Shown here: positions 1-9,916 of the stretch, piece after piece
How the letters are laid out: each line of letters opens with the position of its first letter
Numbering within the stretch: position 1 is the first letter of the stretch
DNA from: JAJPKK01 sp963844635
GTDB lineage: Bacteria > Pseudomonadota > Alphaproteobacteria > Rhizobiales > Xanthobacteraceae
Assembly (NCBI GenBank): GCA_963844635.1
Contig: CAWJPD010000008.1
Span: 574,327-638,326 of the forward strand
Length of the DNA: 64,000 nt
Direction of reading: 5' to 3'
Notes under the pieces: model-generated
Databases searched by the model: none
What the model was told of the DNA's origin: nothing
What the model saw: the letters and a program-made list of their open reading frames with translations, nothing else
Position numbers and translations under genes: made by a program

Positions 1-64
1 GTCAGAGCGAACCGCCGGGTCCTTCCGGCCGTGCTGTATTCGCCGCCTGATCGACGGAGCGAGA

Positions 65-1039
65 ATGCCGAACCTCAAACTCACCTTTGCCTGCTGGGAT
101 TATGACCGCACCCGCCCGCTGATCGACGGTCGCGTCAAGCCGGACGGCATCGATCTCGACGTGCGCGTGATGCGACCGCGCGAGATCTTCCCCCGCATGC
201 TGGAAAATCAGGAGTTTCACGCTTCGGAGCTTTCGCTTGCCTCTTATGTGGGCCTGTTGGCGCGGGGCGCATGCCCATTCGTCGCCCTGCCGGTGCCATT
301 GTCAAAAATCTTTCGCCACTCCGGGATTTATGTGCGGCCGGGGGCCAACATTCGCACGCCCGCCGATTTGCGCGGCAAACGCGTGGGAACGACCCAATAT
401 GGCGCCAGTGCCGTCGTGTTCATGCGCGGGATGATGCAGCATGACCATGGCGTCAGGCCTCAGGACGTTCATTGGTTCATGGGCGGCCTCGACACGCCGC
501 CGCAACGTCCGCTGATTCCGCTCAACCTGCCGGCGGACATTCGGCTCGATTACCTCACCGGCGAGCAGACGCTCGAAGCCATGGTGATGAATGGCGAGCT
601 TGACGCGCTGTTTTCGGTTTACATCCCATCGATTTTTCTAAAAGGGTCGCGGTCGATCGCGCGGCTTTGGCCGAATTTCAAGGAGATCGAGGCCGATTAT
701 TACCGGCGCACCGGGATTTTTCCGGTCATGCACCTTGTCGCAGTCCGCAAGGATGTCCATCGCGACCATCCCTTCGTCGCGGCGAGCTTATACCGGGCCT
801 TATGCGGCGCGCGCGACATCGCGGTCGAGGGCCTCTATGACAGCGACGCGTTGCGGCTGTCGCTGCCCTTCCTGCTCGACCACGTCGAGGAGAGCGTTCG
901 GGTGTTCGGCCGCGACTTCTGGGCCTATGGCATCGAAGCCAACCGGCCGGCATTCGCGGCAATGACCGGCTACGTCGTCGAACAGGGATTAGCGCCCCGG
1001 GTGATCGCGGTCGAAGACATGTTCGTGCCGGGTCTTTAG
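65..1039 (+). CDS. 4,5-dihydroxyphthalate decarboxylase-type / NMT1-like binding protein
   Basis: A 324-aa protein with the opening LKLTFACWDYDRTRPL, then SELSLASYVGLLARG and FRHSGIYVRPG, the pattern I recognise from proteins named 4,5-dihydroxyphthalate decarboxylase, which adopt a type 2 periplasmic-binding-protein fold. Family members are either aromatic decarboxylases or solute receptors, and sequence alone does not decide. No signal peptide is visible, which suits a cytoplasmic enzyme. The PADLRGKRVGTTQYG stretch (about residue 100) matches the hinge/ligand segment of NMT1-like proteins. ATG at 65 follows GGAG at 56-59. Length is normal for the family. No transporter permease lies next to it in this window; genes to the left are not visible. 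Confidence 0.85.
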   Translation: MPNLKLTFACWDYDRTRPLIDGRVKPDGIDLDVRVMRPREIFPRMLENQEFHASELSLASYVGLLARGACPFVALPVPLSKIFRHSGIYVRPGANIRTPADLRGKRVGTTQYGASAVVFMRGMMQHDHGVRPQDVHWFMGGLDTPPQRPLIPLNLPADIRLDYLTGEQTLEAMVMNGELDALFSVYIPSIFLKGSRSIARLWPNFKEIEADYYRRTGIFPVMHLVAVRKDVHRDHPFVAASLYRALCGARDIAVEGLYDSDALRLSLPFLLDHVEESVRVFGRDFWAYGIEANRPAFAAMTGYVVEQGLAPRVIAVEDMFVPGL

Positions 1040-1202
1040 AACGGGACGCGTTCGGCTTAAATCGTCCCCGGCTCGTTCTCTTTAAGTCTGTGCATGATCT
1101 TTAGGCAAACAACGTCTGCAACCTTTCGGGACCATGCGCAGCATCATCCCCGCGCCCCGCCACGGCCGCGCTGCCCGCCTCCAACATCCAATGGCCGCTT
1201 CG

Positions 1203-1583
1203 TCAAGACACCTGGGCGGCCTTCTGTATTTCAGGCGGGAAGTCGGATAGCTCGAAAACCTGCCGAACCTCGATGATATCGCCGTCGCGCGCCGGGCATT
1301 TCGCGGCCCACTCCAGCGCTTCCGCCTTGGAGTCGACGTTGATCATCCAATATCCTCCGATGATCTCCCTGCGTTCGGCCGAGGGCGGATCGGAAACGCC
1401 GGCCTTCCCGTTCACGAACTTCACGCGCGCGCCTTTCGCGGGTGGCTGCAGCCCATCGAGCGAAAGCAGCACGCCGGCCCTGTTGAGCTGCTCGTTGTAC
1501 CTGCTCATGGCGGCGACGGCCTCCGCGCTCGGCATCCATTCCTCTTCGCTAATGTTCGGGATCATCAACATCATGAATCGCAT
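1203..1583 (-). CDS. YCII-related (DGPF domain) protein
   Basis: About 126 aa, starting MRFMMLMIPNISEEEW. A small alpha/beta YCII/DGPF protein, usually encoded beside ECF sigma factors in actinobacteria and proteobacteria; biochemical role unknown. The conserved IIGGYWMINVDSKAEALEWA block and the closing EVRQVFELSDFP are typical. An open frame extends 26 codons further upstream, but I chose the ATG at 1583 because GGAAGGAA precedes it at correct spacing and MRFMML is the usual start. No sigma factor gene is adjacent, so the usual partner is missing here. Confidence 0.85.
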   Translation of the reverse strand: MRFMMLMIPNISEEEWMPSAEAVAAMSRYNEQLNRAGVLLSLDGLQPPAKGARVKFVNGKAGVSDPPSAERREIIGGYWMINVDSKAEALEWAAKCPARDGDIIEVRQVFELSDFPPEIQKAAQVS

Positions 1584-1704
1584 CGAAATTCCTTCCGCTC
1601 CGTCGTCCTGGGTAGCCGGCGGCGGGTCATCGGCGGGGCACAGGGACTCCCATATTGGCATCCGTCGTTCAGGGGCCCACGATCATGCCGCCGCGCCCGG
1701 CGGG

Positions 1705-2197
1705 TCACCGCAGGGAAAGGCTGATGCGGGTCACAACCGGGTCCCAGAATTGCTTTTCACTCTGCCGGTAGCTGATGTCGACGCAGTGAATGGGACCACT
1801 CGCGCCGTCAGGGAAATTGCATCGGCTGTAATAGACGCGGCCGCCACGAACCCCTGAGACGACGACAAAGCGGTCGGTGACCCGGGTATAATCGATTTGC
1901 GTTTTCCGCGCCGCAAGGCGTGCCCTCAGGAACGACCGCGGAGTTTCATGCCGCTGATTGGATTCGACATGAAACATCAGTCCCGCCGCTCCGTCCGCGG
2001 AACTGAGCTTGCGATCCGCCCCTGTTTTCGAGCCTCCAAGATCGACGCTAAAGATCGACGACGGGTACTCGACCTCGAAGTCCTTGCTCACGGCTCGTCG
2101 CCCACGCCTGCGGCTCTCCAACGGACCGGCTCTGTACAGCCATCGCAACATTCGTCGCGAGCAGGAGCATAGCCGCAATCATTGAACCTCGCGTCAT
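1705..2197 (-). pseudogene. Small secreted protein, unknown function, probable frameshift after signal peptide
   Basis: The body of this gene (SKDFEVEYPSSIFSVDLGG to the end WDPVVTRISLSLR) is a plausible small secreted protein with no family I recognise. In its own frame it opens with an Arg/Cys-rich stretch that does not look like a protein start. One frame over, an ATG at 2197 begins MTRGSMIAAMLLLATNVAMA, a clear signal peptide that runs into the same region before stopping at a TAG. A one-base shift near 2105-2110 would join the two into an exported protein of about 160 aa. The alternative is a GTG start at the SKDF segment without a signal peptide. Function unknown. Confidence 0.45.
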
Positions 2198-2295
2198 TCG
2201 CGAGACCTCCGAAGCCGCACCGGCTCAACGGCTCAACGGGCTCGTGTTGCCACCGTTCCCTACGCGCGCGATCGACCGGAGCGCGCGGGACGGGG

Positions 2296-2556
2296 TCAGG
2301 TCATCGCGCGATTGCCAGCGATCGCGTGATACAGGACGAGGACCACGATCGCACCAATGATCGCGACGACCATGCTGTAAAGATTGAAGCCCGTCACGCC
2401 GTCTGCGCCGAAGAAGCTGAAAATCCAGCCACCGACAACCGCGCCGATAACGCCGAGCACGATATCGAGGAGAAAGCCCTCGCCGCGCCGGTTCACCATC
2501 TTACTGGCGATGAACCCGGCGATGAGGCCCAAAATGATCCAACCGATGATCGACAT
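2296..2556 (-). CDS. GlsB/YeaQ/YmgE family stress-response membrane protein
   Basis: An 86-aa inner-membrane protein, MSIIGWIILGLIAGFIASKM onward, with three hydrophobic segments rich in GxxxG spacing (VLGVIGAVVGGWIF and VVAIIGAIVVLVLY). This is the transglycosylase-associated/GlsB-YeaQ family, small proteins induced by general stress in many bacteria; no enzymatic activity is established. ATG at 2556 has GGAG about 7 bases upstream; a longer frame reaches 2643 but its extra residues are not membrane-like. Length matches the family (about 80-90 aa). Confidence 0.92.
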   Translation of the reverse strand: MSIIGWIILGLIAGFIASKMVNRRGEGFLLDIVLGVIGAVVGGWIFSFFGADGVTGFNLYSMVVAIIGAIVVLVLYHAIAGNRAMT

Positions 2557-2848
2557 ATCAGAACTCCGCTTGGCCGCTCGAAGGCCGGGTTCCGCTGAAG
2601 TCGTTCGCATTACGCTCGGCTTGTTATTGGGCGAAAACGGCAAACCAATTCTGCCGTGGCGTCGCCAGTTGTGCCGATCGCGCCCGACTGCTTGCGGCGA
2701 CCAGAATACGCCATCTCACCTGCCGCCAAAAGCGGCGACCTTTTTGTTCCGTGCCGCCCCGGAATTTCGTTTGATTCACCAGAGGGATGCCCTGTGATTG
2801 GCCTGACGGCGCGTCGACGCGCTGCCTTGCGGCCCATACAGACTAAAC

Positions 2849-3721
2849 TCAGCCAAGCCGTTTCATCCCCTGCTTCTCGGGTGGCGCCTTAGATTGCGAC
2901 GTGACGCGATTTGCGTACGGGCGACCAGCGCGCGCAGGGCGGATCGGACGCGTTTTCGGTTCGAGCATTTTCATCAGGACAGTGGCGTCTTTCGGGGCGG
3001 CGCTCTTCTGGTCATTGTCGAAGTAGACATAAATCACATGGCCATGCCGCCGCAGGGCGTCGAGCCTTGCCGACCAGACAGCGAGGACGCCGTCCGGGTA
3101 TCGGCCGCGGTAACGCCCGCCGGGGCCGTGACCCCTCACATAAACATGGCTGGCGGTCGCGACCCACGGCGAAGGCGCCTGATGGTGGTCGGAGATACAC
3201 AAGGCGATCCCGTGATCGCGCAGGAGATCGAGAATGTCATCCTCATACCAGCTCGGATGCCGGAACTCGAATGCATAGCGCCGACGCGGCAGCAGCAGCT
3301 TCATGAATGACGCGAGGCGGTCGCGATTTTTCTCGAACCGGGGCGGCAATTGGAACAGCACCGGCCCCGCCTTTTTGCCCAACAGGATCAGCCGGCTTTC
3401 CAACAATTCAAGGCTGTTGCGGCAGGTGTCGTTCAAACGCTTCCAATGGGTGATGAATTTCGATGCCTTCCAGGCGAACAGAAAATGGTCGGGCGTGCCG
3501 CCGGCCCACCCGCGAACCGCCTCTTCCGTCGGCGTACGATAAAAAACGCCGTTCAGTTCCGTGGTCGGAAACCGGCCGGCATAGAATTCGAGGTGACGCC
3601 GCGCCGGGAGATCACGAGGGAAGAACGGGCCGCGCCAGGACGCGTAGCTCCAACCGGAGGTCCCAATCCAAGTATTGCGGGCGCAGGCCTCGTAAGACCT
3701 GTGATCGCGGGTCGCATGAAT
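2849..3721 (-). CDS. DUF72 domain protein, start codon uncertain
   Basis: The reading frame from about 3670 down to 2849 encodes a near-complete DUF72 protein: WIGTSGWSYASWRGPFFP, then EFYAGRFPTTELNGVFYRTP, FLFAWKASKFITHWKRL, and VLFQLPPRFEKN and VYFDNDQKSAA further on. These are the family's hallmark blocks (TIM-barrel-like protein, function unknown). The frame is open up to a TAG at about 3740 but has no ATG, GTG or TTG before the WIGTSGW block; only an ATT at 3721. An ATG at 3717 lies in another frame. Either the start uses a rare codon or one base has been lost near 3675-3715. Confidence 0.75.
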   Translation of the reverse strand: MHATRDHRSYEACARNTWIGTSGWSYASWRGPFFPRDLPARRHLEFYAGRFPTTELNGVFYRTPTEEAVRGWAGGTPDHFLFAWKASKFITHWKRLNDTCRNSLELLESRLILLGKKAGPVLFQLPPRFEKNRDRLASFMKLLLPRRRYAFEFRHPSWYEDDILDLLRDHGIALCISDHHQAPSPWVATASHVYVRGHGPGGRYRGRYPDGVLAVWSARLDALRRHGHVIYVYFDNDQKSAAPKDATVLMKMLEPKTRPIRPARAGRPYANRVTSQSKAPPEKQGMKRLG

Positions 3722-3771
3722 GACACCGGTACCTGAGTTCGCCTATAGCGGCGACATCATTTGGAACAGCA

Positions 3772-4832
3772 TCAGTCGCGGTTTCGATTGGCAAACAGGA
3801 CATTTCCAAGCCCCGTTCCGATCGTGAAGGCCGCCCAGCGTTTCACATCCTGCATCGCCGGTACTTCGCTGAGACCCTGCACGACCGCATCGTTGTGCAT
3901 AAGGACCATGGTGTCGAAGCCGCCGATCGCCGGAATGGCGGCCGCAATGATCGCAGGTAGATTGAAACGGCTGCTTTCCCAATTGCCAGGCAAGTTCTGC
4001 GCACCACGCTCGATCGAGCCATCGGGGTCGATCTTTCCGGGACAGCCAATGCCGACGAACGGCGCCAGATGCAACCCCTCCTTTTCGGCGCGCCAATCAG
4101 GCGCTCCAGCATCTGGACAAGTCCTTCCACGGCATCGCTGCGGGCAATCTTTTCATCGCCATGGCGCCACAGCTCGAACTTCCAGACCTTGGCTTTGGAA
4201 AGATCGGCCGCACGCTTTAGGTTGAGTTCGACGATGCCGGCACGAATGTTGGTGCCGCCGATGTCGACGGCGAGGATGGCATCATGGGCCTGAAACATCC
4301 AAGGGGGCGCAAGCTGCACGGCGCCGATCAACCCCGCTTCATCAGGTGGGTTGCGGATGATTGCGATGTCGATGTCGATTTTTTCGGCTTTGAGGATCAC
4401 CGAGGCGCGACCGATGGCGAGTTCACCGACGCGGCTGCCGCTGAACCCGCCGCCGATGACGAGGCGCTCGGCATCCTTCCACCCCTTCACTTTCAGGAAC
4501 CGGCGGGTGACCAGCGCCAATTCCTGGGCAAAGCTTTCGATCGCGCCCTGGACGATTCCCGCCGCCTCGCGGTCGCCGCTGACGAGAAGCGTGTCGAGAT
4601 GCTTCTTGGTGAGCGTCTCGCTTTGCTCCTCACCGAACGGGTCCTGGCCCAGGTCACGCAACGGCTTGCGCCATCCTTCGATGAACTGGCGGAATGCGCC
4701 CTTGCTGGCGCGGTCCCCGACAAACCCGTCCTCGTCCTTGAGTTCGACGTTGTAGCTTTCGACGTTCACGGCCGGCAACCGCGACGCACCGTGGGCGGGG
4801 ATTGCGGGACGAACTCCGACTTCCTCAGCCAT
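3772..4832 (-). pseudogene. ROK-like sugar kinase family protein with permuted motif order, frameshifted
   Basis: From ATG 4832 (GGGGAT upstream) the frame gives MAEEVGVRPAIPAHG and continues about 254 codons; the remainder is in the next frame, from LHLAPFVGIGCPGKI to GTGLGNVLFANRNRD at 3772. The join lies at about 4070 and needs one base. Normal ROK proteins begin with the DIGGT phosphate motif and end with the adenosine-contact GGG. Here GGGF is at residues 127-130 and DIGGTNIRAG at 190-199, with NLPGNW, HNDAV and GTGLG after it, so the order is circularly permuted. All hallmark segments are present, so it may bind ATP/sugar if the frameshift is a sequence error. Substrate unknown. Confidence 0.75.
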
Positions 4833-5073
4833 GCGCAAATCCCCATGAAACCCGACGATAACCGCGGCAGCCCGGAAAAGTTTCTGTTCCGGCTCTCGCC
4901 GACCTCTCGCCGACCGGCCGGCGCAGCAGCGCATTTTCAGTGACGGCTCTGAAAACGGGACGGGCCACGACGAACGAGTTGATCGCGAGAAACTCGTGTT
5001 CCATCATGGCGGCGATGCGCGCCTGCGAAGAGCACCGATCATCGGGCGGGTCGCGACCTGAGGGAGCAGACAC

Positions 5074-5922
5074 ATGGGTGAATTCAAACCATACACGGGC
5101 ATATTTGCGGTCGGCGCCGTAGCCGCGCTCCTCTGCGCCAGTGCGGCGCCACGACTTGCCGCCCAACAAGGCGAGCCGCGGCCCGATTTCTCCTCAAACG
5201 ACACCTCTTGGGTTTTTGGCAACAATGACTTCGTCGCAATTCCCGGCGGACCGATTCCGACGCGAGGCGACCCCGCTCACCCGAGCATCACCAACAACGA
5301 ATTCCGCGCTACCGGAGCGCAGCCGACCTACCGCATCGCCGACCTCAGCAATCCCAACATCATGCCCTGGGCGAAGGCGATCATGAAACGGGAGAACGAC
5401 AAGGCGCTCTCCGGTGGGATGCCGTATGCGGCGCGGTCGAGCTGCATGCCGATGGGCGTGCCGGCCTTCGACCAGAATGCCGTCGAACCCATCCATTTCC
5501 TGCAAACCCCGAAGCAGGTCACGATGATTTTTTCGGGTGATGCCCAGGTTCGACGCGTTTACCTCGACGTGCCGCATTCCGCCGATCCCAAGCCGTCCTG
5601 GTACGGCGAGTCGGTCGGCCACTACGAAGGGGACACACTCGTTGTCGACACTGTCGGGATGAATGACAAGACGTTTCTCGACAATTATCGCACGCCGCAT
5701 TCGGAGAAGCTGCATGTAGTCGAGCGCTTTCAGATGGTCGATAACGGGAGAGCGCTTCAGGTCAGCATTCGGGTCGAAGACCCCGACACTTTTTACCAAC
5801 CTTGGTCGGCCATGGGAAAGATGCGCCGGGTGAATATGGGCATGCACGAAGAAGCTTGCGCGGAGAACAACCAGAACCTGTTCGACTATCACATTCCCGT
5901 CGCACAAAAAGCGGACTTTTAG
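5074..5922 (+). CDS. Secreted conserved protein, paralogue 1 of 4
   Basis: A 282-aa exported protein with signal peptide ending near AAPRLAAQQ. Its core PSWYGESVGHYEGDTLVVDT, then HSEKLHVVERF and a closing Trp/Asp-rich stretch, recurs in the protein at 12108-13031 and in diverged form in those at 16459 and 17461. A single Cys in SSCMPMGVPAF aligns with the Cys of the C-x-(P/L)-GGMPR segment of the latter pair. The family is widespread as hypothetical secreted proteins; I know of no assigned activity. AGGGAG at 5060-5066 supports the ATG at 5074. Location: periplasm. Confidence 0.8.
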   Translation: MGEFKPYTGIFAVGAVAALLCASAAPRLAAQQGEPRPDFSSNDTSWVFGNNDFVAIPGGPIPTRGDPAHPSITNNEFRATGAQPTYRIADLSNPNIMPWAKAIMKRENDKALSGGMPYAARSSCMPMGVPAFDQNAVEPIHFLQTPKQVTMIFSGDAQVRRVYLDVPHSADPKPSWYGESVGHYEGDTLVVDTVGMNDKTFLDNYRTPHSEKLHVVERFQMVDNGRALQVSIRVEDPDTFYQPWSAMGKMRRVNMGMHEEACAENNQNLFDYHIPVAQKADF

Positions 5923-6015
5923 AAAGCTATCCGGGACACGTTTCCGGCGCTGCACAGGACCAGGGGGCGTGACAGCGCCGGAGAGTGACGAACGGCATGA
6001 GCCGTGATGTCCGGA

Positions 6016-6207
6016 TCAATACGTCCTGACGTCCTGCCGCCTGCCGCCCAAACCGCGTTCCTTATCAACGTGAATGAGGTCGCGTCCATAGGATGAAAGG
6101 TGACTTGGTGGCCTTACGCGCCACGCGTGCGCGCGGTCGGTCCTGGTTTGCGCAGCAGCAGGGGACGCTCCCGTTGACAATACCAGCCCTGCCATAGCGG
6201 CTATCAT
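6016..6207 (-). CDS. Short secreted protein, unknown
   Basis: A 63-codon frame beginning MIAAMAGLVLSTGASPAAAQ, a convincing signal peptide with an Ala-x-Ala-type cleavage site, followed by about 43 mostly polar residues. A second ATG 19 bases or so upstream (in another frame) has the better ribosome site AAAGGAAAG, so the 5' end may also carry a one-base shift. No family recognised. Confidence 0.4.
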   Translation of the reverse strand: MIAAMAGLVLSTGASPAAAQTRTDRAHAWRVRPPSHLSSYGRDLIHVDKERGLGGRRQDVRTY

Positions 6208-6276
6208 AATGAGAAGTCTTGGTCATCATTGCTTTCCTTTATGTCCCGTAAAATGGACGCCGACAGGCGTTCACCC

Positions 6277-6513
6277 TTATTGCGGCGTTCCGCTAGTTGG
6301 TCCTGGGGTTGCTGGCGGGGCCACCGGTGACGCGGAAGGGGGCGCTGCCGTATCGGTGGTCTGCGAGGGGATATTGTTGGCCGTGCGGGTGCGATCGCTC
6401 GTCCAGCCGCCGGTCCAGGCGATGGCCATGTAAACGCCAATGACCACTACGAAAATAAGCCCGATCAGCCAGCCCACGGCGGGCTTGCGAATTGCATTTC
6501 TGCCCTGTGCCAC
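6277..6513 (-). CDS. Small single-span membrane protein, unknown
   Basis: A 78-aa protein with GTG start at 6513 preceded by AAGGAG at good spacing. Residues 12-35 (VGWLIGLIFVVVIGVYMAIA) form one transmembrane helix after a basic N-terminus; the rest is a Pro/Ala/Thr-rich extracytoplasmic tail (SQTTDTAAPPSASPVAPP). Such tails are common in small periplasm-facing anchors. No family name can be given. Confidence 0.6.
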   Translation of the reverse strand: MAQGRNAIRKPAVGWLIGLIFVVVIGVYMAIAWTGGWTSDRTRTANNIPSQTTDTAAPPSASPVAPPATPGPTSGTPQ

Positions 6514-6931
6514 TGTGCACTCCTTGTATTATGCGAATGTCTGACATCAGAACTCTCCGCGGGGACTCTCGTTCCTTCAGCGGCACCGGCTTGTTCAATC
6601 AATGACCTAAAAGCTGCATGTTGCAGGTGCGAAGGGATGGCCCAGATTTCTTTCGAAACTTCGCCCCTCCGCAGATAAATCAGACGCGGCGCGGGTTTAT
6701 CGCGGGATTCCCGCCGTGCTTCGTTCGAATTGAACGCATCCCGCTCTCGTTGCCTGCTGGAGCGGGATGCGCTCACCTTGAATCGCTTCCCCCCTCGCCT
6801 CTCTTTGATTTTGATGTTTGTCCGAAAAGTCTGCAACTTTTCGGCATCATGCTCTAATGCGCGGTAGACGAGATACGCGCCCGCCCTGTTGTCGCAAAGT
6901 GGTGATCGACCCGCGTCCGTCTGGAGGACCT
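6514..6931 (+). other. Intergenic stretch with palindromic REP/RIME-like repeat
   Basis: No convincing gene. It contains a perfect 11-bp inverted repeat, GCATCCCGCTC at 6736-6746 and its complement at 6760-6770, followed by a segment (about 6818-6856) with a Thr-rich CCGAAAAG...CTTTTCGG palindrome and CATCATGCTC. I recognise this as the type of dispersed intergenic repeat common in Hyphomicrobiales. Confidence 0.5.
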
Positions 6932-8712
6932 TTGGAATTCACGTTCAATATCAACGTGTACAGCGACGCTCTCGTCGTCCTTGGCGCCGCCGGCATCGTG
7001 GTGCCGATTCTGCATCGATTGGGGGTGAACGCCGTTCTCGCTTATCTCGGTGCCGGCGCTGTTCTCGGCCCGTTGGGGCTGGGTTCGTTCATCAAGTCGT
7101 TTCCGTTTCTCTACTGGGTCACGATCGTAGACGCAGGAAACGTGGCGGGGGTCGCCGAACTGGGCGTCGTTTTCCTGCTGTTCATGATCGGACTTGAACT
7201 CTCCCTCACTCGGCTGCTCACCATGCGCCGACTGGTGTTCGGCATGGGCGGTTTGCAGGTGGTCGCGACGACGCTGCTGGCTGCCGGCGCGCTGATTTTG
7301 GCGGGACAGAACCCGGGCGCCGCGGTGATCGTCGGAGCCAGCCTGTCCCTCTCTTCCACGGCGATCGTTCTTGAACTCTTGTCCGAACAGGGGCGCCTGA
7401 CCACGGGGACCGGCCGTGCAAGCTTCTCGGTGCTCCTGGCCCAGGACCTCGCGGTCATTCCCGTCCTGGTCTTTGTTTCCGTGCTCTCCCAGGGGACCAG
7501 CCACTCGGTCATCGGCGGCCTCGTCGCCGCTCTCGTTCAAGCCGCCATTGCGGTGACGGTTCTTGTTCTTTTTGGCCGTTTGCTGCTGCGTCCGCTGTTC
7601 CAGCTGGTTGCCGGCACAGGTTCAACCGAATTGTTCGTCGCGGCCGTCCTGTTCGTCATCGTCAGCACCGCCGTCGTCGCGCACGAAGCCGGACTGTCGA
7701 TGGCACTTGGCGCGTTCATTGCCGGGGTGATGCTGGCGGAAACGGAATATCGCAAATCGATCGAAGCCACGATCAAGCCATTCAAAGGCCTGCTGCTCGG
7801 CATCTTCTTTTTCACCGTCGGGATGAGCATCGATGTCCGCGTGCTGATCGGCGCGCCGCTGTGGCTACCTGCGGCAGCACTCGGTCTCATTGTCGCGAAG
7901 TCGCTGGTCCTGATCGGTCTCGGCAGCCTGTTCCGACTTGGATGGCCTGCCAGCATCGAAACCGCCCTGCTGCTCGGTCCGGGCGGGGAATTCGCTTTCG
8001 TCATCGTAGGTATGGCCTCGGCGGCGGCCCTGATCGATGCCCCGCTGTCGGGCTTTACGCTCGCTGTCACGTCCTTGACGATGGTGTTGACACCCCTGCT
8101 GTCGATCGCAGGACGGCGCTTGGCGCGGGTGGGGACAACCCGACGAACCGCCCCCGAATTGAATGTGCTGCCGCCCGTCGGGAAACACGCGATCGTGGTT
8201 GGCCACGGCCGCGTCGGCAAGGTGGTCGGCGCGCTTCTCCGCCAGCATCGCATCGAATATATCGCTGTCGATTCGGATGCATCGAGTGTCGCCCGCGATC
8301 GGCGGGATGGGTTTCCGGTCTATTATGGGACTGCGGCCGATCCGGCGTTCCTCGAAGCCTGCGGTCTCGGGCAGACGACCGGCGTGATCATTACAACCGG
8401 GCCCGGGATGTCATCGACGCGGTGGTGAGCACCGCACGCAAAAAGCGTCCCGAAATGCTCATCGTTTCGCGCGCCCGGGACGCCGACCATGCCCGTCACC
8501 TCTACGAAATGGGCGCAACCGACGTCGTCCCGGAAACGATCGAAGCCAGCCTTCAATTATCCGAGGCGGCGCTGGTCGGCCTTGGCGTCGCTCCCGGCCC
8601 GGCCATCGCTTCGATCCATGAGAAGAGAGACGAGTTTCGTCACGCGTTGCAGCAGGCGGTCCGCGACGCCGGACACGGGCCGCGCCCCAAATTGCGGCGC
8701 AAGATTTTGTAG
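6932..8712 (+). pseudogene. CPA2-family monovalent cation:proton antiporter (Kef-type), frameshifted near its C-terminus
   Basis: Potassium/proton antiporter of the inner membrane: 12-13 hydrophobic segments (Na_H_Exchanger domain, about residues 1-380) followed by a TrkA-N/RCK nucleotide-binding domain with the GxGxxG motif HAIVVGHGRVGKVVG. The frame opened at 6932 ends early at 8428 in the Rossmann domain; the rest (RARDVIDAVVSTARKKRPE to 8712) is one frame over, with the shift at about 8395-8405. TTG at 6932 (LEFTFNINVYSDALV) is preferred because TGGAGGA lies just upstream; the in-frame extension to 6818 is not conserved-looking. If real, the frameshift removes the regulatory domain but leaves the transport domain. 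Confidence 0.85.
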
Positions 8713-8726
8713 TACCAAAAGATATA

Positions 8727-8766
8727 GGATGGGTTGAGCGACAGCGAGAACTTCCCCAACCCATCC
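8727..8766. repeat. Perfect 10-bp stem-loop between convergent genes
   Basis: GGATGGGTTG at 8727-8736 pairs with CAACCCATCC at 8757-8766. It sits between the ends of the convergent antiporter and receptor genes, so it may terminate both, although there is no T-run. The same GATGGGTT palindrome is common between genes in Bradyrhizobium relatives. Confidence 0.6.
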
Positions 8767-8773
8767 AACGAGG

Positions 8774-9755
8774 CTACTCGATCACCTCGTCGGCAATTGC
8801 GAGTACCATCGGCGGCACCTCGATACCAAGCAACCTCGCAGTCTGCAGGTTTATGACGAACTCGAATTTGACCGACTGAACCACCGGCAGGTCGGCGGGT
8901 TTCGTCCCTTTGAGAATGGTGCCTGTATAAATACCGACTTGGCGGTGCGTGTCTGCGAAATTCGTTCCATAGCTCATCAACGCGCCGGCCGCCGCGGTAA
9001 ACCTATCCGCAGAAGCGACCGGAATCTTGGCACGTGCCGCCAAGGCGACAAGTTGCGACCGGCGGCCGCCGAAAAAGGCGTCGGCGGGGACGAGGAGAGC
9101 GTCGGGGCGCGCACGTTCAAACGAACCATATCACTTCATCGATTTCGCCGCTGGTGCTGGCTTTCAGGACTTGTATTTGCAGCCCCAGCGCGGGGGCAGC
9201 GTCCTGTACTTGGCGCAATGCGGTTTCGGAGTTTGTTACCTCGGCTGGATTGATCAGCACAGCGACGCAAACGGCTCCAGGCAAGAGCTGATGCAAGAGT
9301 CCCAGCTGTTTGGTCACGACCTCCTGAGACAGGAAATTGATTCCGGTCAGATTGCCCCCCGGACGGGCTAGGCTGGCAACAAGGCCAAGCTTGACGGGGT
9401 CTTGATTGGCGGCGAACACGATCGGGATCGTTGCGGTAGCGGCTTTGGCAACAGCTGCTATCTGGTCATCGATCGAGGCGATCACCGCCACGCGACGGCG
9501 AACGAGGTCGGACAGCAGCGCCGGCACGCGATCGAGCCGGCCCTCAAGCCAATAGTACTCAACCGCTACGTTTTGCCGCTCGACGTAGCCCGTTTGGCTG
9601 AGCCCTCTGCGGAAGGCGACCTCGAGATGCGCCAAGGCGTCGCCAGACCCAGGGTGAATAAACGCGACAACGGGTAGGGGCTTTTGCTGCGCAACCGCGG
9701 CCATCGGACAGGCTGTGGCGCCGGCGACCGCCGCGATGAAGTCACGCCGACGCAT
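8774..9755 (-). pseudogene. ABC transporter substrate-binding protein (ABC_sub_bind family), frameshifted
   Basis: N-terminal part 9755-9117: MRRRDFIAAVAGATACPMAA signal sequence, then VVAFIHPGSGDALAHLEVAF, VEYYWLEGRLDRVPALLSDL, and IPIVFAANQDPVKLGLVASL, all typical of PF04392 ABC_sub_bind receptors. The C-terminal part continues in another frame from ERARPDALLVPADAFF to the end at 8774 (LLGIEVPPMVLAIADEVIE). A one-base change near 9115-9125 separates them. Periplasmic receptor of an ABC uptake system; ligand unknown, no permease or ATPase gene is adjacent, as is usual for this orphan-rich family. Confidence 0.85.
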
Positions 9756-9916
9756 CAGCCTCTCCTGTTCCGATCGCTTGGGCGAGGCACATTAGCGTGG
9801 CCGGCCGACCACTGGAAAGCGAATTACGGCTAACCTAAACTCGCTCGACCGCACGGATTTGCGTCACGCAGCAGATTGCCCACGGCGCCCCTGGGCGGAA
9901 CACAAGGACGGTCATC

